Assembly: GCF_004216895.1 (NCBI RefSeq)
Contig: NZ_SGXE01000008.1
Span: forward strand, 1 to 64,000
Source: Aquimarina brevivitae
GTDB taxonomy: Bacteria > Bacteroidota > Bacteroidia > Flavobacteriales > Flavobacteriaceae
Length of the DNA: 64,000 nt
Direction: 5' to 3'
Positions 16,891 to 25,899 of the stretch are shown one piece after another. The notes below the pieces were generated by a model that worked only from the letters and a program-made list of their open reading frames with translations, had not been told where the DNA came from and did not search any database. Positions within the stretch are counted from its first letter, which is position 1; each line of letters opens with the position of its first letter. A program made the translations under genes and the position numbers.

Positions 16891-18036
16891 ATGCAAAAGG
16901 TGTATTTTGATAGTGCCGCAACAACAAAAATTCGGCCCGAAGTAGTAGAGAAAATGGTCGCAGTGCTTAATGATTATGGAAATCCATCATCCACTCACGG
17001 TTTTGGACGTTCTGCAAAAAACCATTTAGAACAAGCCCGCAAAAACATAGCAGGGTATCTCGGTGTTAAAGCATCAGAGATTATCTTTACTTCAGGGGGT
17101 ACGGAGGCTGATAATCTAGCCATAAACAGTGCTGTACGGGATTTAGGTGTTACACATATCATTACTTCCAAAATAGAACATCATGCTGTATTGCACACAG
17201 TACAAGAGATTGAAAAATATCATGATATTAAGGTTAGTTATGTGACTATTAAACCTTGTGGTTCTGTTGACTACGATCATTTAAAAAACTTGTTAAGTGA
17301 TGCTGAAGAAAAGGTTTTAGTCAGCCTAATGCACGTTAATAATGAGGTGGGAACTATACTCGATATCGAAAGAGTCGGAAACCTATGCAAGGAGTATAAC
17401 GCCTTGTTTCATAGTGATATGGTGCAATCCATAGGTCATCTTGATGTCAATTTAGGAGAATTAAACGTAGATTTCACTGCGAGCAGTGCACATAAGTTTC
17501 ATGGACCCAAAGGTGTTGGTTTTGCTTATATACGGAAAAACTCAGGATTACGTCCGTTGATTTTTGGGGGAGAGCAGGAGCGTGGTTATCGCGGAGGTAC
17601 CGAAGGAGTGCATAACATTGTAGGGATGGATGAAGCCCTGCGTTTAGCTTTGGAAAACCTACCGGAAGAAAGTAGTTATGTTGCCGAAATCAAAGCGTAT
17701 TTTATAGACAAGTTATTGGAAGCCATACCGGGTGTAAAGTTTAATGCCGAATGTAACGATGTTAATCATTGTACCTATACCTTAATAAACGTTTGTTTAC
17801 CCATACCACCAGAAAAGGCGCAGATTTTACTTTTTCAACTAGATATCAATGGAATTGCCTGTTCTAAGGGGAGTGCCTGTCAGAGTGGTAGCACTAAAGG
17901 ATCTCATGTGCTAAATGAAATCTTAGATGAAGAGGACTTAGGTAAGCCTTCTATTCGTTTTTCCTTTTCAAAGTATAATACCAAGGATGATGTGGATTAT
18001 ACGATTAGTGTATTGCAAAAGTTTATGAATTCTTAA
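16891..18036 (+). CDS. Cysteine desulfurase (NifS/IscS family)
   Basis: A 381-residue class V PLP enzyme that takes sulfur from cysteine for Fe-S clusters and thiolated tRNA. It opens with VYFDSAATT, has FTSGGTEADN, the cofactor lysine in SSAHKFHGPKGVGF, and the persulfide cysteine region CSKGSACQSGSTKGSHVL. All key residues are present and length is normal. It stands alone, away from suf or isc partners, so a role in tRNA thiolation or housekeeping sulfur transfer is possible. Confidence 0.88.
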   Translation: MQKVYFDSAATTKIRPEVVEKMVAVLNDYGNPSSTHGFGRSAKNHLEQARKNIAGYLGVKASEIIFTSGGTEADNLAINSAVRDLGVTHIITSKIEHHAVLHTVQEIEKYHDIKVSYVTIKPCGSVDYDHLKNLLSDAEEKVLVSLMHVNNEVGTILDIERVGNLCKEYNALFHSDMVQSIGHLDVNLGELNVDFTASSAHKFHGPKGVGFAYIRKNSGLRPLIFGGEQERGYRGGTEGVHNIVGMDEALRLALENLPEESSYVAEIKAYFIDKLLEAIPGVKFNAECNDVNHCTYTLINVCLPIPPEKAQILLFQLDINGIACSKGSACQSGSTKGSHVLNEILDEEDLGKPSIRFSFSKYNTKDDVDYTISVLQKFMNS

Positions 18037-18074
18037 ATTATTTACGTACCTATACGGAAATCTTCCCTCAAGTA

Positions 18075-20537
18075 TTAAAATCGCATTCCCAATCGTATAT
18101 TAAACACTCTAGGAGTTAGTATATTGGGTATGGCAAACTGCTGCTTGCTTGAGGCATCTCTAACGAAAGTGTTGGTAATCGAGTTGCGATTGTCAAATAT
18201 ATTGAAGATTTCAAAGCCAAGGTTTAACGATCTGAAATGACGTAAAAAGCTATCCGCTTTAGGTTGTTTTTCTGGACCTACTAAAATATAGGAAATGCCT
18301 AAATCAGCTCGGCGATAATCCCGTAAACGGGTTTGAAAATTATAAGGGTCTGCATAGCTAGGCGATCCCCCAGGTACACCGGTTTGATATACCAAATTTA
18401 GGTACATCTTAAGATTTGGTATCGTTGGTACATAATCCTGAAACAAGGCACCGATTTTAAGGCGTTGATCCGTGGGTCTCGAGATATAGCCCCTATTATC
18501 AATGTTTTCTTCAGTTTTAAGTACGCCTAGACTGACCCAACTCTCTGTGCCAGGTATAAACTCTCCATTAAGTCTTAGATCCAACCCTGTAGCATAGGCT
18601 TCTGCATTGTTGCGAGCTCTATAGCGTATGCGTACATTTTCTATGGTGTAAGGATTGACATCATTAAGTGTTTTGTAATAAAATTCTGAAGTAAGGGTGA
18701 AAGGTCGATCCCATAACTTAAAACTATAGTCGTGACCTAATACGAGATGAATAGATTCTTGGGCTTTTACTTCGGGTCTGACGACTCCTAGAGAATCCCT
18801 GAGTTCCCGATAAAATGGCGGCTGATGATAATATCCACCAGATACCCTAAAAATCATATCTCGTTTCCAGTCGGGTTTAATAGCTAGTTGAGCTCGTGGA
18901 CTGACTACTGTTTGTGTCGTGGATTGTAATCCCGCTCCACTGACCGTCCAGGTTTGACTGCGTACTCCGGCATTGATCCATACATCGGTATTATTGATGG
19001 CTGTACGCAGACTATATTGACCAAAAGTTGATATTCTGTCTATTTGAACATCATTGGTAGCTCTAACATTCGCAAAAGGAACAATGGGACTGGTATAGGG
19101 ATTGTATGGTTGGTCGTTTACAAAATCTTCAATAGGTGGTCGAATAGAGAACCCTGCGGAATCTATAATTTCATACTCTTGCACACGATCTCTTATATCT
19201 TCTGAAGTATATTTGATTCCCCATTCTATTTGATGTTCGTCTCTACTAAAAGATCCTCGGTGTTGTAGGTTAAAAATTAATGCATCCAGATCGTTACGGG
19301 CATGTGTTAATTGAGATCCTGCGGTTCCTGTAAGCACTACATCGCCGACTTCATCACTTCCAATATCAGTATTGACAACACCTAATCGATAGAGTGCGAA
19401 AATATCATAATATTCTTGCTCTTGGGTATGATATCCGCTAGCTATGAATTTTAGCAATAGATTTTCATTGGGTTTATACGTTCCTTTAAAAGCGCCAAAA
19501 TAGGTTTCATATTTATCCTTTTCTTGTCCTTCATAAAACACTACAAGTGCCAGTGGGTTTTGCAAGGTTCCAAAGTTGGTTTGTTGTGTAAGCGGTTGAT
19601 AGTCATACTTGTTTATCGAAATATTTCCCAAAAACCCTAATTCAAAAGTATTGCTAAGGTTGTAGGAAATATAGGTTTGAATATCAGCAAACCGAGGCCT
19701 GAAGTTCGTTTCAGTATCCTTGGCATTAACCAATAAGCTATTGTCTCTATAACGCGCACCGAGGATTGCAGCGAGTTTTTTGTCTTTCGTAATACCTTCA
19801 GCTGAAACTCTTGCTCCTAATAAACTAAGGTCTGCGGATGCACCAATCCGTGTGGGTCTTCTGTAGGTAATATCCAAAACAGAAGAAAGTTTATCCCCGT
19901 ATTTCGCTTGAAACCCGCCTGCAGAGAAATCTACATTCGAAACCAGATCTGTGTTTACAAAACTTAATCCTTCTTGTTGTCCGCTACGAATTAGAAATGG
20001 ACGGTATACTTCAATTTCATTGACATAGACTAAGTTTTCGTCATAATTTCCGCCGCGAACAGCGTATTGTGTACTTAATTCGTTATTAGAACTTACACCT
20101 GGTAAGCTTTTTAGTAGTCCTTCTACACCAGGATTGGCAGAGGGGGTATTGCGTATGGTTTCTGGGTCTAGAGTGGTTATTCCTTCCACAACTTTTTGCT
20201 CACGTCCACTGATAACAACTTCAGCTATTTGTTCTACGTCAGTCTTTAAGACGGGGTTGAGTTCGTAGACCTGATTAACTTTTAGATTTAAGGTTACTGT
20301 AATATTTTTAAAGCCAACGTATGAAATATTGACTTTAACGGTTTGATTAGCGGGTATACGTAGTTCATATACGCCATTTTTATTGGATTGAGTTCCTCCT
20401 CCTGCATAGGTTATTGAAGCGCCAGGGAGCGGAATCTTGTTTTCGTCCAAAATCACCCCGTTTAGGGTTGCCTGTTGCGCACACAAGCCAAAATTGATGA
20501 AGAGTAAAAGGTAAAGGAGGTAAGCCTGAGTTTTCAA
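18075..20537 (-). CDS. TonB-dependent outer-membrane receptor
   Basis: An 820-residue receptor: signal peptide (1-20), a CarboxypepD_reg-like domain (about 22-105, NGVILDENKIPLPGASITY), a plug domain (about 115-225, with RGGNYDENLVYVNEIEVYRP) and a beta-barrel ending in aromatic FNIRLGMRF. It imports an unknown ligand using TonB energy. There is no SusD partner, so it is not a standard glycan locus. Translation seems to start at TTG 20537, which gives an intact signal peptide. The M23 peptidase gene lies 11 bases upstream, suggesting one operon. Confidence 0.85.
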   Translation of the reverse strand: MKTQAYLLYLLLFINFGLCAQQATLNGVILDENKIPLPGASITYAGGGTQSNKNGVYELRIPANQTVKVNISYVGFKNITVTLNLKVNQVYELNPVLKTDVEQIAEVVISGREQKVVEGITTLDPETIRNTPSANPGVEGLLKSLPGVSSNNELSTQYAVRGGNYDENLVYVNEIEVYRPFLIRSGQQEGLSFVNTDLVSNVDFSAGGFQAKYGDKLSSVLDITYRRPTRIGASADLSLLGARVSAEGITKDKKLAAILGARYRDNSLLVNAKDTETNFRPRFADIQTYISYNLSNTFELGFLGNISINKYDYQPLTQQTNFGTLQNPLALVVFYEGQEKDKYETYFGAFKGTYKPNENLLLKFIASGYHTQEQEYYDIFALYRLGVVNTDIGSDEVGDVVLTGTAGSQLTHARNDLDALIFNLQHRGSFSRDEHQIEWGIKYTSEDIRDRVQEYEIIDSAGFSIRPPIEDFVNDQPYNPYTSPIVPFANVRATNDVQIDRISTFGQYSLRTAINNTDVWINAGVRSQTWTVSGAGLQSTTQTVVSPRAQLAIKPDWKRDMIFRVSGGYYHQPPFYRELRDSLGVVRPEVKAQESIHLVLGHDYSFKLWDRPFTLTSEFYYKTLNDVNPYTIENVRIRYRARNNAEAYATGLDLRLNGEFIPGTESWVSLGVLKTEENIDNRGYISRPTDQRLKIGALFQDYVPTIPNLKMYLNLVYQTGVPGGSPSYADPYNFQTRLRDYRRADLGISYILVGPEKQPKADSFLRHFRSLNLGFEIFNIFDNRNSITNTFVRDASSKQQFAIPNILTPRVFNIRLGMRF

Positions 20538-20548
20538 TACGATGGATT

Positions 20549-22240
20549 TTAAGGTTTTCTATAAAAGGTTAGGTTTAATTCAGTGCTGTTGCCAACCTTG
20601 TCCATTACTTTTAGTTTTAAGTTGTGTTCGGATTCTGCGATAATGGCATCGCTAAAATCATAAATCAACATACCGGTTTTATAATCATATTCCATCAGTA
20701 TAAATTTCCCATTGATCGTGGCTCTATAATTGTCAACACCTGTTTCTTCATCATTTATTTTGATTTTTAAAAAAGCTTCATTGGATATCCATCTGCCTTC
20801 AGCAACATTTATAGGAACAATGGTAGGCTTGTTTTTATCGCTAAAGATAGCATAAGAACCAAAATTACGTGTTCTTGTAGATAACTTATTTCCTTTCTTT
20901 TCAGCTGAGGAAAAATAGGGTTCATTATTGTAGTTTAACCGACCAAGATAGAGTTGTTGTTGGTCTTCAGGTTTGTAACTACTGATATCCGCTACTAACG
21001 TCATATTTTTATGAAGTGGGGTAGTTTCTTCGTGTACTTTAATTGTATCCCCGTTTGTTTCTATAGATAGATACTCGTCTTCATATAATGCGCCCTTTGG
21101 AATATATAAATTAAAATTACCAGAGCTATACACAAAACTATCGTCGTGTTTTGCTAAATAAGGAGTTTTCTTAACTTCACTTTTCTCTATGCTTTCCATA
21201 CGTTTTCCTGCTACAGGAATCTCTAAAGTGGTATTATTACCATTAGCATCTTTAAGAGAAACCGTAATACTGTATGACAAACTGTCATTAATTGTTATAA
21301 AACCATTGTTAACAGTATTTTTAAATACGGATAAGGGATTGTTTTCCTCTCGGAATAACTTTTCAATCCTATTTCTATTTTTTTTGTAATACCCGTAATC
21401 GATAAGCCTGTTTAAATAACGCGTTTCCGAAAAAGAAAATCTATCCATTTCAATTACCGATATAGGACTGCCATTCACTTTAGTAGTAAAGGAGTAAACT
21501 CCATTTTTGTTATTCGCCAGGTTTTGTTTATCAATTGCCGAGACTCCTATACCTATGGTTCCAAAGGCATTAATCTTCTCTGCTTTAAGACTTCCATCGT
21601 TTTGTGTAATAATCCTTAATTGCGCAGGGTTTTGCGATCCATTAACGTGACTTTCTTTTCCAAAACTATATACCCAAATATCATTTAAGATTGGTTTTTT
21701 GGTGTCTTTTATAGTAATACCGTGGTTTAGTGGGTTTAAAGGCCGTGAATTACTGTCCCTTACCTCAAAATGGAGATGCGGGCCTCCGCTTCCGCCTGTG
21801 TTACCACTATACGCTATTAACTCTTTTTGATCCACTGTTAATTCACCGCTTCTAGGATAAAGTTGTATTTCATAAGATTCTTTGGCGTATTGTCGCTTTT
21901 TAACATAGGCTTCTATTTTTGGAGCGAATTTTTTAAGGTGTGCATACACTGTAGTGTAGCCATTAGGATGCGCGATATAGAGGGCTTTTCCATAGCCAAA
22001 GTGAGAAACTTTTATTCTTACCACGGTTCCTTGAGAAGCGGCGTATACGGGTAACCCTTCTTCACCATTAGTTTTGATATCTAATCCAGAGTGAAAATGA
22101 TTGGAGCGCAATTCACCGAAAGTGCCTGAAATAGCAAGAGGTATATCAATAGGTGGTAAAATTGGTGTATTCCCTTGTAACTCTTGACCATTAGTCAATA
22201 GCGAACAGCATAAAAATAGTATGCAATAAACCTTTTGCAT
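20549..22240 (-). CDS. M23-family metallopeptidase
   Basis: A 563-residue exported protein with a signal peptide (1-18). The zinc site of LytM-type peptidases is intact: H50 and D54 in HFHSGLDIK, H101 in YAHLKK, and H155/H157 in GPHLHFEV. The domain occupies about residues 30-175. The long C-terminal part has several beta-sandwich-like segments. Such enzymes cut peptidoglycan cross-bridges or act as scaffolds. Placement just upstream of a TonB-dependent receptor suggests co-expression. Confidence 0.85.
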   Translation of the reverse strand: MQKVYCILFLCCSLLTNGQELQGNTPILPPIDIPLAISGTFGELRSNHFHSGLDIKTNGEEGLPVYAASQGTVVRIKVSHFGYGKALYIAHPNGYTTVYAHLKKFAPKIEAYVKKRQYAKESYEIQLYPRSGELTVDQKELIAYSGNTGGSGGPHLHFEVRDSNSRPLNPLNHGITIKDTKKPILNDIWVYSFGKESHVNGSQNPAQLRIITQNDGSLKAEKINAFGTIGIGVSAIDKQNLANNKNGVYSFTTKVNGSPISVIEMDRFSFSETRYLNRLIDYGYYKKNRNRIEKLFREENNPLSVFKNTVNNGFITINDSLSYSITVSLKDANGNNTTLEIPVAGKRMESIEKSEVKKTPYLAKHDDSFVYSSGNFNLYIPKGALYEDEYLSIETNGDTIKVHEETTPLHKNMTLVADISSYKPEDQQQLYLGRLNYNNEPYFSSAEKKGNKLSTRTRNFGSYAIFSDKNKPTIVPINVAEGRWISNEAFLKIKINDEETGVDNYRATINGKFILMEYDYKTGMLIYDFSDAIIAESEHNLKLKVMDKVGNSTELNLTFYRKP

Positions 22241-22365
22241 GGAGTAGTGATGAATTTAATGAGCTTCAATGATATGAAAAGCTTAGTAAAGTATAAAACT
22301 AATCTTCTCTTTTGAAGTAATTTATTTGCTAATATAAAGGTTTCTTAAAATTAGTTTAAAAACTA

Positions 22366-22396
22366 TTGGGTTTTTTGATATGGTATATTAACTTTG
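22366..22396 (+). promoter_or_regulatory. Promoter of the zapA operon
   Basis: TTG (22366-22368) and TAACTTTG (22389-22396) with a 20-nt gap match the Bacteroidota promoter consensus. The start codon of the first gene follows 28 bases after the -7 element. Confidence 0.6.
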
Positions 22397-22423
22397 TGTA
22401 ACTAAGCATTGCTATAGATTATA

Positions 22424-22714
22424 ATGAGTGACTTAATTGAAATCGTTGATTCTCTAGAAAATAGAATTAGTAAGTTGCTTCATCAGTTTAATAAATTGAA
22501 ACAACAAAATACTGTTTTAGAAGAAAAGATCAAGGAATTAGAGGATACCTCTAAATTACAGATAGATCAAATAAGACAGTGGGAAGAGAAATTTAGCGCA
22601 CTCAAAAATGCTAATGCAATGTTAGGCAGTGACGAATATAAGAGAGAAACAAAGCTCAAAATAAACGCTTTAATAAGAGAGATTGATACGTGTATCACAC
22701 AGTTGTCAGAGTAA
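22424..22714 (+). CDS. Small coiled-coil protein upstream of zapA
   Basis: A 96-residue protein that is almost entirely coiled coil (about 8-72, with repeated Leu/Lys/Glu heptads) ending in EIDTCITQLSE. No domain is recognisable, but a short coiled-coil gene immediately before zapA is usual in flavobacteria. It could be a division-associated partner with ZapB-like architecture; that is inference. Ten bases separate it from zapA. Confidence 0.65.
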   Translation: MSDLIEIVDSLENRISKLLHQFNKLKQQNTVLEEKIKELEDTSKLQIDQIRQWEEKFSALKNANAMLGSDEYKRETKLKINALIREIDTCITQLSE

Positions 22715-22723
22715 TATATTTTT

Positions 22724-23014
22724 ATGGCAGATAAGCTTAAGATTAAATTGTCTATTGCGGATAGAGTGTATCCCTTAACGATACATCCAAATCAAGAAGA
22801 AGGATTAAGAAAAGCCGCCAAAAAAATAGAGGCAATGATTAAGCAGTTTGAGCAGAGTTATGCAGTGAGAGATAAGCAAGATGTATTGGCTATGTGCGCA
22901 TTACAGTTTGCCGCACAAGTCGAACAAAAAACTATAGATAAAAATGATGATATGATTAATGCTTCAACACGTTTACAAGCATTAGAAGCGTTATTAAAAG
23001 ATCATATGTCATAA
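22724..23014 (+). CDS. zapA: Cell division protein ZapA
   Basis: A 96-residue protein with the ZapA opening KLKIKLSIADRVYPLTI, the following NQEEGLRKAAKKIEAMI and a C-terminal helix for tetramer coiled coil. ZapA cross-links FtsZ filaments at the division ring in the cytoplasm. It follows the coiled-coil gene by 9 bases and precedes the 6S-like RNA and rny, an order found across many bacteria, where ssrS is downstream of zapA. Confidence 0.85.
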   Translation: MADKLKIKLSIADRVYPLTIHPNQEEGLRKAAKKIEAMIKQFEQSYAVRDKQDVLAMCALQFAAQVEQKTIDKNDDMINASTRLQALEALLKDHMS

Positions 23015-23040
23015 AGTTCATTAAAATACGTAAGGTTACT

Positions 23041-23210
23041 GCCTGCACTAGTTGTTATTTTTTGATAAACTCAACAAGAATTACTTTAAAAAGGGTGAGT
23101 TTAAGTTGTAAAAGCGCGCCGTCTTAGAACGGATTCTTGACCAGCTTGTTAGCCCTAAACCTGTTTATACAGAGTTTATACAAAACCCAATACTAGTGCA
23201 GGCTTTTTTT
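23041..23210 (+). ncRNA. ssrS: 6S RNA candidate
   Basis: The 213-base gap between zapA and rny holds a structured RNA. A 12-bp perfect stem joins 23041-23052 (GCCTGCACTAGT) with 23192-23203 and is followed by seven Ts, so it closes and terminates a transcript of about 165 nt. Inside, TAAACTCA (23066-23073) can pair either with TGAGTTTA (23096-23103) or with GAGTTTAT (23172-23179). Position after zapA, size, closing stem and alternative pairing all fit 6S RNA, which binds and inhibits RNA polymerase holoenzyme. Primary-sequence homology was not tested. Confidence 0.7.
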
Positions 23211-23227
23211 ATATATAAACAAAAATT

Positions 23228-24793
23228 ATGAATGATATATTGTTTCTAGTAATTGCCCTGGTAGGAGGGATCATCTTAGGTTTTATTATTGCAAAAGTAA
23301 TAGAAAAGAATAAAGCCTCGGAGTTAATTAAAAATGCTAAAAAAGAAGTAGAAGGCATTATTAAAGAAGCCAAAAGCGAAGGAGAGTCAATTAAAAAGGA
23401 CAAAATTCTACAAGCCAAAGAGAAGTTTATAGAATTAAAATCAGAACACGAAAAGGTAATACTCTCCAGAGATAAAAAAATTGCAGAGGCAGAAAAAAGA
23501 ACACGTGATAAAGAATCTCAGGTTTCTAATGAATTAGCAAAGTCTAAAAAATTAAACGTTGAGTTAGAAAATAAGCTTAAAGAAGTAGACCATAAGCAGG
23601 AGTTTTTAGAAAAGAAACAGACTGAGCTTAAAAAACTACACAAAAGACAAGTACAACAACTAGAAGTAATTTCTGGATTGTCCGCGGATGAGGCTAAAGA
23701 GCAATTGATGGAGTCGCTTAAAGAACAAGCCAAGTCAGATTCTATGAGTTTAATACAAGAAACAATAGAAGAAGCTAAACTTACGGCTAAGCAAGAAGCA
23801 AAAAAGGTCTTGATTAATACTATTCAGCGTATTGGAACCGAAGAAGCCATAGAAAACTGTGTCTCTGTTTTTAATATTGAAAGTGATGATGTTAAAGGTA
23901 GAATCATTGGTAGAGAAGGCAGGAACATTAGAGCTATTGAATCGGCAACTGGTGTAGAAATTATTGTTGATGATACCCCAGAGGCTATTATTTTATCGTG
24001 TTTTGACTCTGTGCGCCGAGAGGTTGCCAGACTTTCATTACATAAATTAGTGACGGATGGAAGAATTCACCCAGCACGAATTGAAGAGGTAGTTAAAAAG
24101 ACACGTAAGCAGATTGATGAGGAAATTATTGAAGTAGGTAAGCGTACAGTAATTGATCTTGGTATCCACGGATTACACCCTGAACTTATAAAGACTATTG
24201 GAAGGATGAAATATCGTTCCTCTTACGGTCAGAATTTATTACAGCACTCCAGAGAGGTTGCTAAACTTTGCGGAGTTATGGCAGCTGAATTAGGGTTAAA
24301 TGCTAAGCTAGCTAAGCGAGCAGGTTTATTGCATGATATTGGTAAAGTACCAGATACCGAAACAGAAGTGCCACACGCTATACTGGGAATGCAATGGGCA
24401 GAAAAATATGGTGAAAAACCTGAGGTTTGTAATGCGATTGGAGCACACCACGATGAGGTAGAGATGACGTCTTTAATTTCACCTATTATTCAGGTTTGTG
24501 ATGCGATTAGTGGAGCTAGACCAGGGGCAAGACGTCAGGTATTGGATTCCTATATACAACGATTAAAGGATTTAGAAGAAATTGCATTCGGATTTCCGGG
24601 AGTTAAAAAGGCTTATGCGATACAGGCTGGTAGAGAATTGCGTGTGATTGTAGAAAGTGAAAAAGTTAATGATGAGCGCGCAGCTGGACTTTCGTTTGAG
24701 ATATCACAAAAGATTCAAACGGATATGACATATCCAGGACAGGTAAAAATAACGGTAATTCGAGAAACAAGAGCAGTGAATATCGCAAAGTAG
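23228..24793 (+). CDS. rny: Ribonuclease Y
   Basis: A 521-residue membrane-anchored endoribonuclease that starts mRNA decay. It has an N-terminal transmembrane helix (4-24), a long coiled coil (about 28-195), a KH RNA-binding domain with [19 protein letters not shown], and an HD catalytic domain with [12 protein letters not shown] and GAHHDEVE. Length and domain order are standard. It lies just after the 6S-like RNA terminator. Confidence 0.95.
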   Translation: MNDILFLVIALVGGIILGFIIAKVIEKNKASELIKNAKKEVEGIIKEAKSEGESIKKDKILQAKEKFIELKSEHEKVILSRDKKIAEAEKRTRDKESQVSNELAKSKKLNVELENKLKEVDHKQEFLEKKQTELKKLHKRQVQQLEVISGLSADEAKEQLMESLKEQAKSDSMSLIQETIEEAKLTAKQEAKKVLINTIQRIGTEEAIENCVSVFNIESDDVKGRIIGREGRNIRAIESATGVEIIVDDTPEAIILSCFDSVRREVARLSLHKLVTDGRIHPARIEEVVKKTRKQIDEEIIEVGKRTVIDLGIHGLHPELIKTIGRMKYRSSYGQNLLQHSREVAKLCGVMAAELGLNAKLAKRAGLLHDIGKVPDTETEVPHAILGMQWAEKYGEKPEVCNAIGAHHDEVEMTSLISPIIQVCDAISGARPGARRQVLDSYIQRLKDLEEIAFGFPGVKKAYAIQAGRELRVIVESEKVNDERAAGLSFEISQKIQTDMTYPGQVKITVIRETRAVNIAK

Positions 24794-24868
24794 AGTTAAA
24801 GCGGGAAAAAACCGTTTAAGCGAGTGTTTGCATACTTTGTGTATGGAAAGTCTAAGTCAGAGATATCC

Positions 24869-25276
24869 TTATTTCTGGCTTATTTTTTTGCTAAAACTTT
24901 TGATAATCTCATCCTTCCAAGAAAGAGCCTCTTCGAGTTCTTCAAAATCTTGAAAATCCTTATCAAAGAATACTTTTTCGACTTTAGTTTGTTGCTTTTG
25001 TATTGGATTTTTAGAAACCACCGCAAATCCAGCTAGGTTAGGTATTTTTGATGTTTCCCGATAAACAGAGGGGTTTACAGCGTAAGAATTTATTCTGTGA
25101 GTGATATATACAAAAGGAGTGTTGTTTCTAAAGTGAAATTCTGCAATTTCTGTTAGGATAGCATTATGTTCTGGCGACACCGTAACTCCTTCGTTCATAA
25201 CAGTAATCATACAATCTTTATAGATTTCAGTTGTACAAAAAGGTAAATTGTATTTTTTTATAGGTTTTAAGCTCAT
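24869..25276 (-). CDS. STAS/SpoIIAA-like small protein, copy 1
   Basis: A 135-residue cytosolic protein (ATG at 25276; a TTG at 25291 is the alternative). It is a paralogue of the next gene upstream: both share a Glu-rich start, FVYITHRINSYAVNPSVY versus FVYIANRVNSYSVDPTVY, the motif GFAVVS/GVAVVS, a QKQQTK/QKRQVK segment and a final FxxLExAxxWK. The pattern recalls SpoIIAA-like STAS proteins of Bacteroidota. Function unknown. Confidence 0.65.
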   Translation of the reverse strand: MSLKPIKKYNLPFCTTEIYKDCMITVMNEGVTVSPEHNAILTEIAEFHFRNNTPFVYITHRINSYAVNPSVYRETSKIPNLAGFAVVSKNPIQKQQTKVEKVFFDKDFQDFEELEEALSWKDEIIKSFSKKISQK

Positions 25277-25317
25277 TTTTGATGTAATCAAAAGGGGTTA
25301 ATTATGTTCAAAAATAA

Positions 25318-25701
25318 TTAGGTGTTGTTTTTTTTCTTTGCGACAAGTTTGTTTTTCCAAGCAATTGCTTTATCTAATGTATCGAAATAAGCTAGCTTTC
25401 CTTTATAAAAAGTCTGTTCTAATTTCACTTGCCGTTTTTGAGTGCTTTGCTGAGAAACTACCGCTACACCTAATAAACTTTCTATTCTAGCAGTTTCCAT
25501 ATACACTGTAGGGTCTACAGAGTACGAATTCACTCTATTTGCAATATAAACAAAGGGTTTGTTGTTAAAAAATTCTTTTGCAAATTCAAATAAAATGGTA
25601 TTATCCTCTAAAGTAATATGATACCCTTCCTCTATGGTGTTTAAAATATAATCCTCATGTACTTCAACTTGGGTAAAACCTAGATCAAAAAATTCAGCCA
25701 T
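25318..25701 (-). CDS. STAS/SpoIIAA-like small protein, copy 2
   Basis: A 127-residue paralogue of the gene at 24869-25276, 41 bases upstream of it on the same strand. It has VHEDYILNTIEEGYHITLED, FVYIANRVNSYSVDPTVY and a C-terminal DTLDKAIAWKNKLVAKKK tail. No catalytic motif is visible. Tandem duplication of a small sensor-like or scaffold protein is the simplest reading. Confidence 0.65.
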   Translation of the reverse strand: MAEFFDLGFTQVEVHEDYILNTIEEGYHITLEDNTILFEFAKEFFNNKPFVYIANRVNSYSVDPTVYMETARIESLLGVAVVSQQSTQKRQVKLEQTFYKGKLAYFDTLDKAIAWKNKLVAKKKNNT

Positions 25702-25848
25702 ATTACATCTTACTTACTAATTGATCGTGCAACAAATGCACAGCAATATTTCTTAGCGCAATTATTTTAAAACAATGTAAACACTAATACCAATTTATAG
25801 GTTTATTGAAGACTTTCTAATATACGACATTATTCACAAAAAAGGAAT

Positions 25849-25878
25849 AAAAAAAGCCCCGAAAACCAATTCGGGGCT
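25849..25878 (-). terminator. Terminator of clpC
   Basis: AGCCCCGAA (25855-25863) pairs with TTCGGGGCT (25870-25878). On the minus strand the stem is followed by a T run, 21 bases downstream of the clpC stop. Confidence 0.85.
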
Positions 25879-25899
25879 AAGTTATTTAATTTATAAATG

